Shown: positions 10,180 through 21,946 of the stretch, piece by piece
Layout of the letters: the number at the start of each line of letters is the position of its first letter
Position numbering within the stretch: position 1 is the stretch's first letter
Assembly (NCBI RefSeq): GCF_007655005.1
Contig: NZ_SZVW01000005.1
Location: 248,001-312,000, forward strand
Source of the DNA: Streptomyces tibetensis
GTDB taxonomy: Bacteria; Actinomycetota; Actinomycetes; Streptomycetales; Streptomycetaceae
Direction: 5' to 3'
Length of the DNA stretch: 64,000 nt
Program-made: the position numbers and the translations under genes
Notes under the pieces: generated by a model
The model's database searches: none
Told to the model about the DNA's origin: nothing
Seen by the model: the letters and a program-made list of their open reading frames with translations, nothing else

Positions 10180-12345
10180 ATGGCCGACCCCTCCAGCTAC
10201 CGCCCCAAACCGGGTGAGATCCCCGACTCGCCGGGGGTCTACAGGTTCCGTGACGAGCACCGCCGGGTGATCTACGTCGGAAAGGCGAAAAGCCTGCGCC
10301 AGCGCCTGGCGAACTACTTCCAGGACCTGGCGGGCCTGCACCCGCGCACCCGTTCCATGGTCACCACGGCCGCGTCCGTGGAGTGGACGGTGGTGTCCAC
10401 GGAGGTCGAGGCGCTCCAGCTGGAGTACTCGTGGATCAAGGAGTACGACCCCCGGTTCAACGTCAAGTACCGCGACGACAAGAGCTACCCCTACCTCGCC
10501 GTGACGATGAACGAGGAGTACCCGCGCGTGCAGGTGATGCGCGGTCACAAGAAGAAGGGCGTGCGCTACTTCGGGCCCTACGCGCACGCGTGGGCGATCC
10601 GCGACACCGTCGACCTGCTGCTGCGCGTCTTCCCCGTACGCACCTGTTCCGCGGGCGTGTTCAAGAACGCCGCCCGCACCGGCCGCCCCTGCCTCCTCGG
10701 CTACATCGGCAAGTGCTCGGCCCCCTGCGTAGACCGGGTCTCCGCCGAGGAGCACCGCGAACTGGCCGACGAGTTCTGCGACTTCATGACCGGCCGTACG
10801 AACACGTACATCCGCCGGCTGGAGAAGCAGATGGCGGAAGCGGCCGACGAGATGGAGTACGAGCGGGCGGCCCGGCTGCGCGACGACATCGGGGCCCTGA
10901 AGAAGGCCATGGAGAAGAACGCGGTCGTGCTCGCCGACGCGACCGACGCCGACCTGATCGCGGTCGCCGAGGACGAGCTGGAGGCGGCCGTCCAGATCTT
11001 CCACGTGCGCGGCGGACGCGTGCGCGGCCAGCGAGGCTGGGTCACCGACAAGGTGGAGGAGATCACCACCGGCGCCCTCGTCGAGCACGCCCTGCAGCAG
11101 CTGTACGGGGAGGAGACGGGCGACGCCGTCCCCAAGGAGGTCCTCGTCCCCGCCCTGCCCGACCCCGTGGAGCCGGTCCAGGAGTGGCTCACCGGGCGGC
11201 GCGGCTCCGGCGTCTCCCTGCGTATCCCGCAGCGCGGTGACAAGAAGGCCCTGATGGAGACCGTGGAGCGCAACGCCCAGCAGGCGCTCGTGCTGCACAA
11301 GACGAAGCGCGCCTCCGACCTGACCACGCGCTCACGCGCCCTGGAGGAGATCGCCGACGCCCTCGACCTGGACAGCGCCCCGCTCAGGATCGAGTGCTAC
11401 GACATCTCCCACCTCCAGGGAGACGACGTCGTGGCCTCCATGGTCGTCTTCGAGGACGGGCTGGCCCGCAAGAGCGAGTACCGCCGCTTCCAGATCAAGG
11501 GCTTCGCCGGGCAGGACGACGTCCGCTCCATGCACGAGGTGATCACCCGCCGCTTCCGGCGCTACCTTGCCGAGAAGGAGAAGACGGGGGAGTGGGCCGA
11601 CGGCGAGAACACCGCGGCTCCCGTGACGGACGACGAGAACACCGCGGCTCCCGTGACCGACGGCGAGAACACCGCGGCTCCCGTGACGGACGGCGCGGAC
11701 GCCACGGCTCCCATGACCGACGGCAACGGCGAGATCGTCGGGACCGGTCCCACCGAGGACGACGGCCGTCCCAAGAAGTTCGCCTACCCGCCCCAGCTCG
11801 TGGTCGTCGACGGCGGTGCCCCGCAGGTCGCGGCGGCCCGGCGGGCCCTGGACGAGCTCGGCATCGACGACATCGCCGTGTGCGGCCTCGCCAAGCGCCT
11901 GGAGGAGGTCTGGCTGCCCGGCGACGACGACCCGGTGGTCCTGCCCCGCACCAGCGAGGGCCTGTATCTGCTCCAGCGCGTCCGTGACGAGGCCCACAGG
12001 TTCGCGATCACCTACCAGCGCACCAAGCGGTCCAAGCGCTTCCGCTCCAGCCCCCTGGACGACGTCCCCGGCCTCGGGGACACGCGCAAGCAGGCACTTC
12101 TGAAGCACTTCGGTTCGTTGAAGAAACTGCGATCCGCCACGATCGACCAGATCTGCGAGGTCCCCGGCATAGGCCGCAAGACGGCCGAAACGATCGCCGT
12201 GGCCCTCGCCCGCTCGGTCCCGGCCGCACCCGCCGTCAACACGGCGACCGGGGAGATCATGGAAGAGGAACCGGGCACCATGGGTTCCAGTGGGGAACCC
12301 GTGGCAGCGGGCGCCCCGGACGAACGACGGGGGCAGGAGACATGA
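10180..12345 (+). CDS. uvrC: Excinuclease ABC subunit C
   Basis: UvrC makes both incisions in nucleotide excision repair after UvrAB loading. The 721-aa protein has the GIY-YIG nuclease domain ([21 protein letters not shown], about 18-36), a UvrB-interacting UVR motif (about 208-243), the RNase H-like 5' nuclease domain ([15 protein letters not shown] near 403 and [10 protein letters not shown] near 542) and two C-terminal helix-hairpin-helix motifs (from about 624). An in-frame insertion of four 10-residue repeats (474-513) splits the nuclease domain. No ribosome-binding site precedes the ATG; with the -10 box 7 nt upstream it is probably leaderless and damage-inducible. It overlaps rapZ by 4 nt (ATGA), so damage-induced transcripts may run into rapZ-yvcK-whiA. 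Confidence 0.97.
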   Translation: MADPSSYRPKPGEIPDSPGVYRFRDEHRRVIYVGKAKSLRQRLANYFQDLAGLHPRTRSMVTTAASVEWTVVSTEVEALQLEYSWIKEYDPRFNVKYRDDKSYPYLAVTMNEEYPRVQVMRGHKKKGVRYFGPYAHAWAIRDTVDLLLRVFPVRTCSAGVFKNAARTGRPCLLGYIGKCSAPCVDRVSAEEHRELADEFCDFMTGRTNTYIRRLEKQMAEAADEMEYERAARLRDDIGALKKAMEKNAVVLADATDADLIAVAEDELEAAVQIFHVRGGRVRGQRGWVTDKVEEITTGALVEHALQQLYGEETGDAVPKEVLVPALPDPVEPVQEWLTGRRGSGVSLRIPQRGDKKALMETVERNAQQALVLHKTKRASDLTTRSRALEEIADALDLDSAPLRIECYDISHLQGDDVVASMVVFEDGLARKSEYRRFQIKGFAGQDDVRSMHEVITRRFRRYLAEKEKTGEWADGENTAAPVTDDENTAAPVTDGENTAAPVTDGADATAPMTDGNGEIVGTGPTEDDGRPKKFAYPPQLVVVDGGAPQVAAARRALDELGIDDIAVCGLAKRLEEVWLPGDDDPVVLPRTSEGLYLLQRVRDEAHRFAITYQRTKRSKRFRSSPLDDVPGLGDTRKQALLKHFGSLKKLRSATIDQICEVPGIGRKTAETIAVALARSVPAAPAVNTATGEIMEEEPGTMGSSGEPVAAGAPDERRGQET
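11599..11718 (+). repeat. In-frame 30-bp minisatellite inside uvrC
   Basis: Four 30-bp units (starts 11599, 11629, 11659, 11689) encode a decapeptide close to [10 protein letters not shown], with the fourth copy diverged. It sits in a surface linker of the nuclease domain. Confidence 0.85.
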
Positions 12346-13301
12346 ATGTGAACGAGCACGACGGGCAACACGAGCAAGCCGGAGACGGAGCACAAGTGAG
12401 TACGGGCACGCCCAACGACAAGGCCCAGGTCCCGGACGCGGCCATCCCCGAGCTGGTGATCATCTCCGGCATGTCCGGAGCCGGGCGCTCCACGGCCGCG
12501 AAGTGCCTGGAGGACCTCGGCTGGTTCGTCGTCGACAACCTGCCGCCCGCGCTGATCCCCACCATGGTGGAGCTCGGCGCCCGCTCCCAGGGCAACGTGG
12601 CGAGGATCGCCGTCGTCGTCGACGTCCGCGGGCGCCGCTTCTTCGACAACCTCCGCGAGTCCCTCGCCGACCTGGAGGCGAAGAACGTCACACGGCGGAT
12701 CGTCTTCCTGGAGTCCTCCGACGAGGCCCTGGTCCGCCGCTTCGAGTCGGTGCGCCGCCCGCACCCCCTCCAGGGCGACGGCCGCATCGTCGACGGCATC
12801 GCCGCAGAACGCGAGCTGCTGCGCGAGCTGCGCGGCGACGCCGACCTGGTCATCGACACCTCCAGCCTGAACGTGCACGAGCTGCGCGCCAAGATGGACG
12901 CCCAGTTCGCCGGCGAGGAGGAGCCGGAGCTGCGGGCGACGGTCATGTCGTTCGGCTACAAGTACGGCCTCCCGGTCGACGCCGACCTCGTCGTCGACTG
13001 CCGCTTCCTGCCGAACCCGCACTGGGTCCCGGAGCTGCGCCCCTTCACGGGCCTCAACGAGGAGGTCTCCGGGTACGTCTTCAACCAGCCCGGAGCCAAG
13101 GAGTTCCTCGATCGCTACACCGAGCTCCTCCAGCTCGTCGCCACCGGCTACCGCCGTGAGGGCAAGCGCTACGTGACCATCGCCGTGGGCTGCACGGGTG
13201 GCAAGCACCGCTCGGTCGCCATGTCGGAGAAGCTCGCGGCCCGGCTCGCGGCCGAGGGCGTGGAGACGGTGGTCGTCCACCGGGACATGGGACGCGAATG
13301 A
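12342..13301 (+). CDS. rapZ: RNase adapter / nucleotide-binding protein RapZ
   Basis: A 319-aa RapZ (YvcJ) family protein. The P-loop GMSGAGRST is at about 43-51, WFVVDNLPP at about 64-72, and the C-terminal half carries [17 protein letters not shown] (GCTGGxHRS), the RapZ signature that binds glucosamine-6-phosphate in E. coli. In enterobacteria RapZ directs small-RNA decay; in actinobacteria the role is not settled. The ATG overlaps the uvrC stop (ATGA) and has AGGAG upstream. A GTG at 12396 would remove an acidic, poorly conserved 18-residue N-terminal stretch. It overlaps yvcK by 4 nt, in the classic rapZ-yvcK-whiA order of Gram-positives. Confidence 0.95.
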   Translation: MNVNEHDGQHEQAGDGAQVSTGTPNDKAQVPDAAIPELVIISGMSGAGRSTAAKCLEDLGWFVVDNLPPALIPTMVELGARSQGNVARIAVVVDVRGRRFFDNLRESLADLEAKNVTRRIVFLESSDEALVRRFESVRRPHPLQGDGRIVDGIAAERELLRELRGDADLVIDTSSLNVHELRAKMDAQFAGEEEPELRATVMSFGYKYGLPVDADLVVDCRFLPNPHWVPELRPFTGLNEEVSGYVFNQPGAKEFLDRYTELLQLVATGYRREGKRYVTIAVGCTGGKHRSVAMSEKLAARLAAEGVETVVVHRDMGRE

Positions 13302-14392
13302 CACGACGTACTCCCCGGCTGAGCCGGCTGCGCCGGGTGGTGCCCGAAGGCAACGGCGACAAGGGCACCACCGGCCAAAAGGGCAGCCGGCCCGCCGAGG
13401 CCCGGGGCGGCAGACCGCGACGCCGGGGCACCCAGCCCAAGGTCGTCGCCCTCGGCGGCGGCATGGGGCTGTCCGCCTCGCTCGCCGCGCTGCGCCGGAT
13501 CACGGGCGACCTCACCGCCGTCGTCACCGTGGCCGACGACGGCGGCTCCAGCGGCCGGCTGCGCGACGAGCTGGGCGTGCTGCCGCCCGGGGACCTGCGC
13601 AAGGCGCTGGCCGCCCTGTGCGGCGACGACGACTGGGGCCAGACCTGGGCCCGGGTCATCCAGCACCGCTTCCAGTCCCAGGGCGACCTGCACGAGCACG
13701 CGGTCGGAAACCTGCTGATCGTCGCCCTGTGGGAGCAGCTCGGCGACCATGTCCAGGCCCTCGACCTGGTCGGGCGCCTGCTGGGCGCCCAGGGCCGGGT
13801 GCTGCCGATGTCCGCCGTGCCGCTGGAGCTCCAGGCCCTGGTCAAGGGCCATGACCCGGAGCGCCCGGAGGAGGTCGACACGGTGCGCGGCCAGGCGACC
13901 GTCGCCCTCACCCCCGGCGAGGTGCAGTCCGTGCACCTCGTGCCGAACGACCCGCCGGCCGTGCCCGAGGCGGTCGAGGCCGTCCTGGACGCCGACTGGG
14001 TCGTGCTCGGCCCAGGCTCCTGGTTCTCCTCGGTCATTCCGCACCTGCTCGTGCCCGAGCTGCTGGACGCGCTCACGCAGACGAAGGCCCGCCGGGTACT
14101 CTCCCTGAACCTCGCGCCGCAACCCGGAGAAACAGAGGGCTTCTCCCCGCAGCGTCATTTGGAGGTTTTGGGACGACACGCCCCTAAACTCGCCCTGGAC
14201 GTGGTGCTGGCCGACGAGGCCGCCGTGCCCGACCGTGACTCCCTGACCGATGCCGCCAAGCGGTTCGGGGCCGCGGTCGAGCTGGCGCCGGTGGCCAGAC
14301 CCGACGGGACCCCGAGGCACGACCCGGAGCTGTTGGCCGCCGCGTACGACCGTATTTTTCGGATGCATGGAAGGATCGGCCCATGGCGATGA
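13298..14392 (+). CDS. yvcK: Gluconeogenesis factor YvcK family protein
   Basis: A 364-aa YvcK/CofD-like protein. The nucleotide-sugar-binding core starts at [19 protein letters not shown] (about 48-66), then [13 protein letters not shown] and [16 protein letters not shown], all family signatures. YvcK binds UDP-sugars and supports cell-wall growth and morphogenesis in Bacillus and mycobacteria. The first 45 residues form a basic, low-complexity extension. It overlaps rapZ by 4 nt and whiA by 10 nt, so the three are translated from one message. In S. coelicolor a developmental whiA promoter is known to lie inside the upstream gene; I did not pinpoint it here. Confidence 0.93.
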   Translation: MTRRTPRLSRLRRVVPEGNGDKGTTGQKGSRPAEARGGRPRRRGTQPKVVALGGGMGLSASLAALRRITGDLTAVVTVADDGGSSGRLRDELGVLPPGDLRKALAALCGDDDWGQTWARVIQHRFQSQGDLHEHAVGNLLIVALWEQLGDHVQALDLVGRLLGAQGRVLPMSAVPLELQALVKGHDPERPEEVDTVRGQATVALTPGEVQSVHLVPNDPPAVPEAVEAVLDADWVVLGPGSWFSSVIPHLLVPELLDALTQTKARRVLSLNLAPQPGETEGFSPQRHLEVLGRHAPKLALDVVLADEAAVPDRDSLTDAAKRFGAAVELAPVARPDGTPRHDPELLAAAYDRIFRMHGRIGPWR

Positions 14393-15372
14393 CGGCAGCG
14401 GTGAAGGACGAGATCTCCCGGCTCCCCGTCACCCGGACCTGCTGCAGAAAGGCGGAGGTCTCCGCCATCCTGCGGTTCGCCGGCGGCCTCCACCTGGTGA
14501 GCGGTCGGATCGTGATCGAGGCGGAGCTGGACACGGCCATGGCGGCCCGCCGTCTCAAGCGGGACATCCTGGAGATCTTCGGCCACGGCTCCGAGCTGAT
14601 CGTGATGGCTCCGGGCGGGCTGCGCCGCGGCTCGCGCTACGTGGTGCGGGTCGTGGCGGGCGGCGACCAGCTCGCCCGCCAGACCGGCTTGGTCGACGGG
14701 CGGGGCCGCCCGATCCGCGGCCTGCCCCCGCAGGTGGTCTCGGGGGCCACCTGCGACGCCGAGGCCGCCTGGCGTGGCGCGTTCCTGGCGCACGGCTCGC
14801 TCACCGAGCCGGGCCGCTCGTCCTCCCTGGAGGTGACCTGCCCGGGCCCCGAGGCCGCGCTCGCCCTGGTCGGCGCCGCCCGCCGGCTGTCGATCGCCGC
14901 CAAGGCCCGCGAGGTGCGCGGCGTGGACCGGGTCGTCGTCCGCGACGGTGACGCGATCGGCGCGCTGCTGACGCGCCTCGGCGCGCACGAGTCGGTGCTG
15001 GCCTGGGAGGAGCGCCGGATGCGCCGTGAGGTGCGCGCCACGGCGAACCGGCTCGCCAACTTCGACGACGCCAACCTGCGCCGCTCGGCCCGCGCGGCCG
15101 TCGCCGCCGGGGCGCGGGTACAGCGTGCCCTGGAGATCCTCGCCGACGACGTGCCCGAGCACCTCGCCGCCGCCGGCCGGCTGCGCATGGAGCACAAGCA
15201 GGCCTCCCTGGAGGAGCTGGGCGCGCTCGCCGACCCGCCGCTGACCAAGGACGCCGTCGCCGGCCGGATCCGCCGCCTGCTGGCCATGGCCGACAAGCGC
15301 GCCTCCGACCTCGGTATCCCGGGCACGGACGCCAACCTCAGCGACGAGCTGGCCGACAACCTGGTGGGCTGA
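14383..15372 (+). CDS. whiA: Sporulation transcription factor WhiA
   Basis: A 329-aa WhiA: LAGLIDADG-like homing-endonuclease-derived N-terminal domain ([19 protein letters not shown] onward; degenerate, non-nuclease) and a C-terminal helix-turn-helix domain ([32 protein letters not shown]). In Streptomyces WhiA works with WhiB to start sporulation septation and activates ftsZ, whiG and others. It starts with ATG inside the end of yvcK and is the last gene before a U-tract terminator at 15387-15432. Presence of WhiA as the distal gene of the uvrC cluster is one of the clearest Streptomyces markers in this window. Confidence 0.97.
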   Translation: MAMTAAVKDEISRLPVTRTCCRKAEVSAILRFAGGLHLVSGRIVIEAELDTAMAARRLKRDILEIFGHGSELIVMAPGGLRRGSRYVVRVVAGGDQLARQTGLVDGRGRPIRGLPPQVVSGATCDAEAAWRGAFLAHGSLTEPGRSSSLEVTCPGPEAALALVGAARRLSIAAKAREVRGVDRVVVRDGDAIGALLTRLGAHESVLAWEERRMRREVRATANRLANFDDANLRRSARAAVAAGARVQRALEILADDVPEHLAAAGRLRMEHKQASLEELGALADPPLTKDAVAGRIRRLLAMADKRASDLGIPGTDANLSDELADNLVG

Positions 15373-15386
15373 CCCCACACCACGTC

Positions 15387-15432
15387 AAAAAGCCGGTGCC
15401 GTTGCCCGTTTGGGTGACCGGCACCGGTTTTT
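15387..15432 (+). terminator. Intrinsic terminator of the uvrC-rapZ-yvcK-whiA operon
   Basis: CCGGTGCC (15393-15400) pairs with GGCACCGG (15420-15427) and is followed by TTTTT, with a matching A tract on the left. A rare canonical rho-independent terminator in this GC-rich window. Confidence 0.85.
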
Positions 15433-15523
15433 GCGTGTCGCTGAGGCACCCTTGACTCGATCATGCTCTGTCATGAGCCTGGCATCTGTTCGCTGCTGTG
15501 GCGGACCCACGCTAGGGGGGTTC

Positions 15524-18478
15524 ATGAGACGAAGAGCGAGATCGATCCTCGCCGTCGGCGCGCTCCTGATCGGCGGAGCGAGCTTCGCGCCCATCGCCCA
15601 GGCACAACCGGGGGGCTCGACCCCGTCCGACCCGGAGGAAGTCAAGGTCTTCCGCGCCGACGTCAACCAGAAGCAGGTACCCCTGCTGCTGGCGGCCGGC
15701 CAGGACGGCCACGAACTGAGCGAGCGGGTGCCCGAGAAAGGCACCGCGACCGTCGAGGTCTACCTGACGGACCAGCAGGCGAAGAAGCTGGAGAAACAGG
15801 GCGTCGAGCTCACCGAGCACGAACTCTCCACCCGGGCCGCGGCCCGGGTCGAGGACGCCGCCGAGGGCGTGTTCCGCCCGTACAGCGGCAAGGGCGGCCT
15901 GCGGGAGGAACTCCTGCGCACCGCCCAGGAGAACCCGGACCTCACCAAGGTCGTCTCCATCGGCAAGACGATCAAGGGCCAGGACATCCTCGCGCTGAAG
16001 CTCACCAAGGGCGCGAAGAAGACGAAGGACGGCTCCAAGCCCTCGGTCCTCTACATGTCCAACCAGCACGCCCGCGAGTGGATCACGCCGGAGATGACCC
16101 GGCGTCTGATGCACCACTACCTGGACAACTACAAGAAGGACCGGCGCGTCAAGAAGATCGTCGACTCCACCGAACTGTGGTTCCTGCTGTCGGCCAACCC
16201 CGACGGCTACGACTACACCTTCGCGGACCCCGCCAACCGCCAGTGGCGCAAGAACCTGCGCGACGTCAACGGCGACGGTGCCATCACCACCGGCGACGGC
16301 GTCGACCTCAACCGCAACTTCGCCTACAAGTGGGGCTACGACGACGAGGGCTCGTCCCCCAACCCCACCAGCCAGACCTACCGCGGCGCGGGCCCGGGCT
16401 CCGAGCCGGAGACGAAGGCCCTGGACGCCTTCCAGAAGCGGATCGGCTTCACGTACGGCATCAACTACCACTCCGCCGCCGAACTCCTCCTGTACGGGGT
16501 CGGCTGGCAGGTGGCCACCCAGACCCCGGACGACGTCCTGTACAAGGCGCTCGCCGGAACACCCGACAACTCCGCGATCCCGGGCTACCACCCGCAGATC
16601 TCCTCCGAGCTGTACACCACCAACGGTGAAGCGGACGGCCACGCGGCCAACGTCAACGGCCTGGCGATGTTCACCCCCGAGATGTCGACCTGCCAGACGG
16701 CCTCGGACCTCGACCCGAACGACGAGTGGAAGGCCTCCGACTGCCAGTCGGTCTTCACCTTCCCGGACGACGAGAAGCTGATCCAGCAGGAGTTCGCCAA
16801 GAACGTCCCGTTCGCGCTCTCCGTCGCCGAGTCCGCCGGCCACCCCGACCGGCCGTCCTCGTCGGTCGGTCTGAGCGCCGCCGACTTCACCCCGGCCGCG
16901 TTCACCACCTCGTACTCCCGCGGCGCCGACCAGGAGGTCTCCGTCGTCGTACGGAAGTCGGTGCGCGACAAGGAGCTCAAGTACCGCGTCAACGGCGGTC
17001 GCACCTGGGACATGGCGCTCAAGCCCTGGAAGGGCGGCGAGACCTACGGCGGTGAGGACAACCTCTACTTCGACGAGTACCGGGCCAAGGTCAAGGACGG
17101 CGAGCCGGGCGACAAGGTCGAGGTGTGGTTCACCGGCGAGGCGAAGAACGGAAAGAAGCTCTCCAGCGAGCACTTCACCTACACCGTCGCCGAGCGGCCC
17201 CGGGCGAACACCCTCGTGGTCGCCGAGGAGGGCGTCGCCGCCACGCAGGCGCAAACCTACGTGGACGCGCTCAAGGCGAGCGGCCGCAAGGCGGTCGTCT
17301 GGGACGTGGCCAGGCAGGGGGCACCGGACGCGCTGGGCGTGCTGGGCCACTTCGACACCGTTGTCCACTACACGGGCGCGAGCGTCCCGGGCAACGCCAC
17401 CCAGCTCCAGCTGCGGGCCTACCTCAACGAGGGCGGCCGGCTGATCGAGGCCGGTGAGCAGGCCGGCGGCAACGTCGACCTCGGCGGCGGTGCGCTGTCG
17501 AACGACTTCAGCCAGTACTACCTGGGCGCCTACACCCGCACCGCCACCCCCGGGGCCACCGGCTTCACCGGCTCCGGCGACCTGAGCGGCGTCACCAGCC
17601 CGCTGGGCGCCGCCCCGGGCAACCCGCTGGACAAGGCCGGCACCTACGGCGTCACCTCCGACGAGCTGCGCACCGACACGTTCCCGCAGTTCGCGAGCAA
17701 GGGCGCCGGGCAGTTCGCGGGTACGGCCAGCCCGTACGGTCCGTACGCGGGCACCGCGATGGCCGCCGCCGTCCACACCGACGACGCCTACAAGCGGCTC
17801 ACCCGCACCGTGGACCTCACCGGTACCACCGCGGCCGAGCAGCCGACCCTGCGCACCCAGCTCCTCTGGGACACCGAGCCCGGCTACGACCACGCCATCG
17901 TCGAGGCCCGCACCACGGGCGGCGACGACTGGACGACCCTTCCCGAGGCGGGCGGCGCCACCAAAACCGCCGTGCCGACGGAGTGCCAGGGCGGCTTCTA
18001 CGTGGGCGAGCACCCCTGGCTGAAGCACTACCTGACCGTGGCGGCCGACGGCTGCACCCCGACCGGCACCACCGGCACGTGGAACAGCCTCACCGGCGCC
18101 TCCAACGGCTGGCAGCGGGTGAACTTCGACCTGAGCGCCTACGCCGGCAAGACGGTCGAGCTCTCCATCAGCTACGTCACCGACCCGGGCAGCGGCGGTC
18201 ACGGCGTCCTCGCCGACGACGCCTCGCTCGTCGTCGGGGGCACGGCGAAGGAGACCGAGGGCTTCGAGACCTCGCTCGGCGCCTGGAAGGTGGCCGGACC
18301 GCCCGCGGGCAGCCCGGCCGTCCTCAAGGACTGGGCGCGCACCGGCGCCCTGTTCCAGACCTACGGCGCGGTCACCACGGACGACACCGTGCTGCTGGGC
18401 TTCGGTCTGGAGCACGTCACCGCCACGGCCGACCGGGCGGCGCTGATGAGGAAGGCACTCGCTTCTCTCGACGGGTGA
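15524..18478 (+). CDS. Secreted M14 zinc carboxypeptidase with C-terminal MAM-like region
   Basis: A 984-aa exported metallopeptidase. A Sec signal peptide with twin arginines in its n-region (MRRRARSIL, cleavage expected after AQA near residue 28) is followed by a propeptide-like region. The M14 domain has the zinc motif HAREWITPE (HxxE), NPDGYDYTF, NRQWRKN, VDLNRNFAYKWG, the third zinc ligand in INYHSAAELLLYG, and the catalytic Glu in MFTPEMSTC. The C-terminal half contains a nucleosidase-like Rossmann stretch and, near the end, GWQRVNFDLSAYAGKTVELS, a MAM-like module also seen in immune inhibitor A proteases. It probably releases C-terminal residues from extracellular peptides. ATG at 15524 has AGGGGGG upstream. 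Monocistronic; a perfect 15-bp terminator follows. Confidence 0.92.
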   Translation: MRRRARSILAVGALLIGGASFAPIAQAQPGGSTPSDPEEVKVFRADVNQKQVPLLLAAGQDGHELSERVPEKGTATVEVYLTDQQAKKLEKQGVELTEHELSTRAAARVEDAAEGVFRPYSGKGGLREELLRTAQENPDLTKVVSIGKTIKGQDILALKLTKGAKKTKDGSKPSVLYMSNQHAREWITPEMTRRLMHHYLDNYKKDRRVKKIVDSTELWFLLSANPDGYDYTFADPANRQWRKNLRDVNGDGAITTGDGVDLNRNFAYKWGYDDEGSSPNPTSQTYRGAGPGSEPETKALDAFQKRIGFTYGINYHSAAELLLYGVGWQVATQTPDDVLYKALAGTPDNSAIPGYHPQISSELYTTNGEADGHAANVNGLAMFTPEMSTCQTASDLDPNDEWKASDCQSVFTFPDDEKLIQQEFAKNVPFALSVAESAGHPDRPSSSVGLSAADFTPAAFTTSYSRGADQEVSVVVRKSVRDKELKYRVNGGRTWDMALKPWKGGETYGGEDNLYFDEYRAKVKDGEPGDKVEVWFTGEAKNGKKLSSEHFTYTVAERPRANTLVVAEEGVAATQAQTYVDALKASGRKAVVWDVARQGAPDALGVLGHFDTVVHYTGASVPGNATQLQLRAYLNEGGRLIEAGEQAGGNVDLGGGALSNDFSQYYLGAYTRTATPGATGFTGSGDLSGVTSPLGAAPGNPLDKAGTYGVTSDELRTDTFPQFASKGAGQFAGTASPYGPYAGTAMAAAVHTDDAYKRLTRTVDLTGTTAAEQPTLRTQLLWDTEPGYDHAIVEARTTGGDDWTTLPEAGGATKTAVPTECQGGFYVGEHPWLKHYLTVAADGCTPTGTTGTWNSLTGASNGWQRVNFDLSAYAGKTVELSISYVTDPGSGGHGVLADDASLVVGGTAKETEGFETSLGAWKVAGPPAGSPAVLKDWARTGALFQTYGAVTTDDTVLLGFGLEHVTATADRAALMRKALASLDG

Positions 18479-18539
18479 GTTCCCTGGTCAACAGGGAACC
18501 CGTGAGGTAGCGAAATCGAGTGATCTTGCTCGCGGCGGT

Positions 18540-18577
18540 GGGCGGTCCGTACCCCTACTGGCGGGTACGGACCGCCC
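18540..18577 (+). terminator. Terminator after the carboxypeptidase gene
   Basis: A perfect 15-bp stem (18540-18554 with 18563-18577) and 8-nt loop, 61 bp after the stop codon. Confidence 0.75.
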
Positions 18578-18624
18578 TGCCGTGTATGAGGCATCTGGAT
18601 GTCACCACCAGCCCTTCAGGGAGG

Positions 18625-19713
<1,089 letters not shown>

Positions 19714-19743
19714 TCAACCCAGCAGGCACGTCCATGTGAGAGC

Positions 19744-19781
19744 AGGGCTCGGGCGGCGCGCGGACGCGCCGTCCGAGCCCT
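19744..19781 (+). terminator. Hairpin between gap and pgk
   Basis: Arms 19744-19760 and 19765-19781 form a 17-bp stem with one G-T pair and a 4-nt loop. It is likely a terminator or partial attenuator separating gap from pgk-tpiA. Confidence 0.7.
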
Positions 19782-19856
19782 GACTCACGTACAGATCAGA
19801 GCTGTTCGATCACGAGCGCTTACGAGCGATCACGAGCTCTTTCAGGAGTCCCCTTC

Positions 19857-21068
19857 ATGAAGACGATCGACGAACTCCTCTCCGAGGGAGTGGCGGGCAA
19901 GCGGGTCTTCGTCCGCGCCGACCTGAACGTGCCGCTGGACGGCACGCGCATCACCGACGACGGCCGCATCCGCGCCGTGCTGCCCACGGTCAAGGCCCTC
20001 GCCGACGCGGGCGCCCGGGTCGTCGTGGCCTCCCACCTGGGCCGCCCCAAGGGTGCCCCGGACCCGGCCTTCTCCCTCGCCCCGGCCGCCGCGCGCCTCG
20101 GTGAGCTCCTCGGTTCGGACGTGGCCTTCGCGACCGACACGGTCGGCGAGTCCGCCCGGGCCACCGTCGCCGGCCTCGCCGACGGCCAGGTCGCCGTCGT
20201 CGAGAACCTGCGCTTCAACGCCGGTGAGACGAGCAAGGACGACGCCGAGCGCGGCGCCTTCGCCGACCAGCTCGCCGCCCTCGCGGACGTCTACGTCGGC
20301 GACGGCTTCGGCGCGGTGCACCGTAAGCACGCCTCGGTCTTCGACCTTCCGGCCCGCCTGCCGCACTACGCCGGCTACCTCATCGCCACCGAGGTCGGCG
20401 TCCTGAAGAAGCTCACCGACGACGTCAAGCGGCCCTACGCCGTCGTTCTGGGCGGCGCCAAGGTGTCCGACAAGCTCGCCGTGATCGACCAGCTGCTCGG
20501 CAAGGCCGACCGCCTGCTCATCGGCGGCGGCATGGTCTTCACCTTCCTCAAGGCCAAGGGCCACGAGATCGGCTCGTCCCTGGTCCAGGAAGACCAGCTC
20601 CCGGTCGTCCAGGAGTACATCGAGCGCGCCGAGAAGAGCGGCGTCGAGCTGGTCCTGCCCGTGGACGTCGTGGTCGCGCCGGAGTTCCCGGATCTCAAGA
20701 CCAAGGCCCCTGCCCGGCCCAGCACGGTGGCCGCGGACGCCATGCCGGCCGGCCAGATGGGCCTGGACATCGGCCCCGAGTCCCGCAAGCTGTACGCCTC
20801 GAAGATCGTCGACGCGGCCACCGTCTTCTGGAACGGCCCCATGGGCGTCTTCGAGCACCCCGATTTCGCCGAGGGCACCAAGGCCGTCGCCCAGGCTCTC
20901 CTCGACTCGAAGGCCTTCACGGTGGTCGGTGGTGGCGACTCCGCCGCCGCCGTCCGCATCCTGGGCTTCGACGAGAACGCATTCGGCCACATCTCGACCG
21001 GTGGCGGCGCCTCCCTCGAATACCTCGAGGGCAAGACGCTCCCCGGCCTCGCCGCACTGGAGGACTGA
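19857..21068 (+). CDS. pgk: Phosphoglycerate kinase
   Basis: A 403-aa Pgk, converting 1,3-bisphosphoglycerate and ADP to 3-phosphoglycerate and ATP. Signatures include [21 protein letters not shown] at the N-terminus, SHLGRPKG, the hinge region, and the C-terminal [10 protein letters not shown] nucleotide-binding loop. ATG at 19857 has AGGAG 8-9 nt upstream. The stop codon is 6 bp before tpiA, so the two are co-transcribed. The short leader contains a repeated CGATCACGAGC of unknown meaning. Confidence 0.97.
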   Translation: MKTIDELLSEGVAGKRVFVRADLNVPLDGTRITDDGRIRAVLPTVKALADAGARVVVASHLGRPKGAPDPAFSLAPAAARLGELLGSDVAFATDTVGESARATVAGLADGQVAVVENLRFNAGETSKDDAERGAFADQLAALADVYVGDGFGAVHRKHASVFDLPARLPHYAGYLIATEVGVLKKLTDDVKRPYAVVLGGAKVSDKLAVIDQLLGKADRLLIGGGMVFTFLKAKGHEIGSSLVQEDQLPVVQEYIERAEKSGVELVLPVDVVVAPEFPDLKTKAPARPSTVAADAMPAGQMGLDIGPESRKLYASKIVDAATVFWNGPMGVFEHPDFAEGTKAVAQALLDSKAFTVVGGGDSAAAVRILGFDENAFGHISTGGGASLEYLEGKTLPGLAALED

Positions 21069-21074
21069 CCCCAT

Positions 21075-21851
21075 ATGAGCACGCGCACGCCGCTGATGGC
21101 GGGCAACTGGAAGATGAACCTCAACCACCTCGAGGCCATCGCGCACGTCCAGAAGCTCGCCTTCGCCCTGGCCGACAAGGACTACGAGGCCGTCGAGGTC
21201 GCCGTCCTGCCGCCCTTCACCGACCTGCGCTCCGTGCAGACCCTGGTCGACGGCGACAAGCTCAAGATCAAGTACGGCGCCCAGGACATCTCGGCGCACG
21301 ACAGCGGTGCCTTCACCGGCGAGATCTCCGGCCCCATGCTGGCCAAGCTGAAGTGCACGTACGTCGCCATCGGCCACAGCGAGCGCCGGCAGTACCACGC
21401 CGAGACCGACGAGCTGGTGAACGCCAAGGTCAAGGCCGCGTACAAGCACGGCCTGACCCCGATCCTGTGCGTCGGCGAGGAGCTGGAGGTCCGCGAGGCG
21501 GGCAACCACGTCTCCCACACCCTCGCCCAGGTCGAGGGCGGTCTGAAGGACCTCCCCGCCGAGCAGGCCGAGACCGTCGTGATCGCCTACGAGCCCGTCT
21601 GGGCCATCGGCACCGGCAAGGTCTGCGGCGCCGAGGACGCCCAGGAGGTCTGCGCGGCGATCCGCGGCAAGATCGCCGACCTGTACTCGCAGGACCTGGC
21701 CGACAAGGTCCGCATCCAGTACGGCGGCTCGGTCAAGGCCGGCAACGTCGCGGAGATCATGGCCCAGGCCGACATCGACGGCGCCCTGGTCGGCGGCGCC
21801 TCGCTGGACGCCGACGAGTTCGTCAAGATCGTGCGCTTCCGCGACCAGTGA
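21075..21851 (+). CDS. tpiA: Triosephosphate isomerase
   Basis: A 258-aa TIM-barrel enzyme interconverting dihydroxyacetone phosphate and glyceraldehyde-3-phosphate. Active-site residues are visible: Lys in AGNWKMNL, His in [15 protein letters not shown], and the catalytic Glu in the signature [15 protein letters not shown]. The phosphate-binding loop YGGSVKAGN is present. It follows pgk by 6 bp and precedes secG by 95 bp, a common actinobacterial order. Confidence 0.97.
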   Translation: MSTRTPLMAGNWKMNLNHLEAIAHVQKLAFALADKDYEAVEVAVLPPFTDLRSVQTLVDGDKLKIKYGAQDISAHDSGAFTGEISGPMLAKLKCTYVAIGHSERRQYHAETDELVNAKVKAAYKHGLTPILCVGEELEVREAGNHVSHTLAQVEGGLKDLPAEQAETVVIAYEPVWAIGTGKVCGAEDAQEVCAAIRGKIADLYSQDLADKVRIQYGGSVKAGNVAEIMAQADIDGALVGGASLDADEFVKIVRFRDQ

Positions 21852-21882
21852 GTATGCGGTAGCGGCGATCCGTCGTACCCTT

Positions 21883-21911
21883 GCGGGGTCCAGCGCTGTG
21901 CTGGGCCCCGC
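21883..21911 (+). terminator. Hairpin between tpiA and secG
   Basis: GCGGGGTCCAGC (21883-21894) pairs with GCTGGGCCCCGC (21900-21911) with one G-T pair. It may terminate the glycolytic message or lie in the secG leader. Confidence 0.5.
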
Positions 21912-21946
21912 GTCGTCCATCCGAATCCGAGGAAGTTGGTCCAGCC

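Noticed and set aside
15452..15476. Promoter with TTGACT for the carboxypeptidase gene
   Set aside because: A -35-like TTGACT is present at 15452-15457 but no TANNNT hexamer occurs at a proper distance.
15512..18415. A 967-codon open frame antisense to the carboxypeptidase
   Set aside because: Low-complexity Gly/Val/Arg translation without motifs; the plus strand has a signal peptide and a complete M14 active site.
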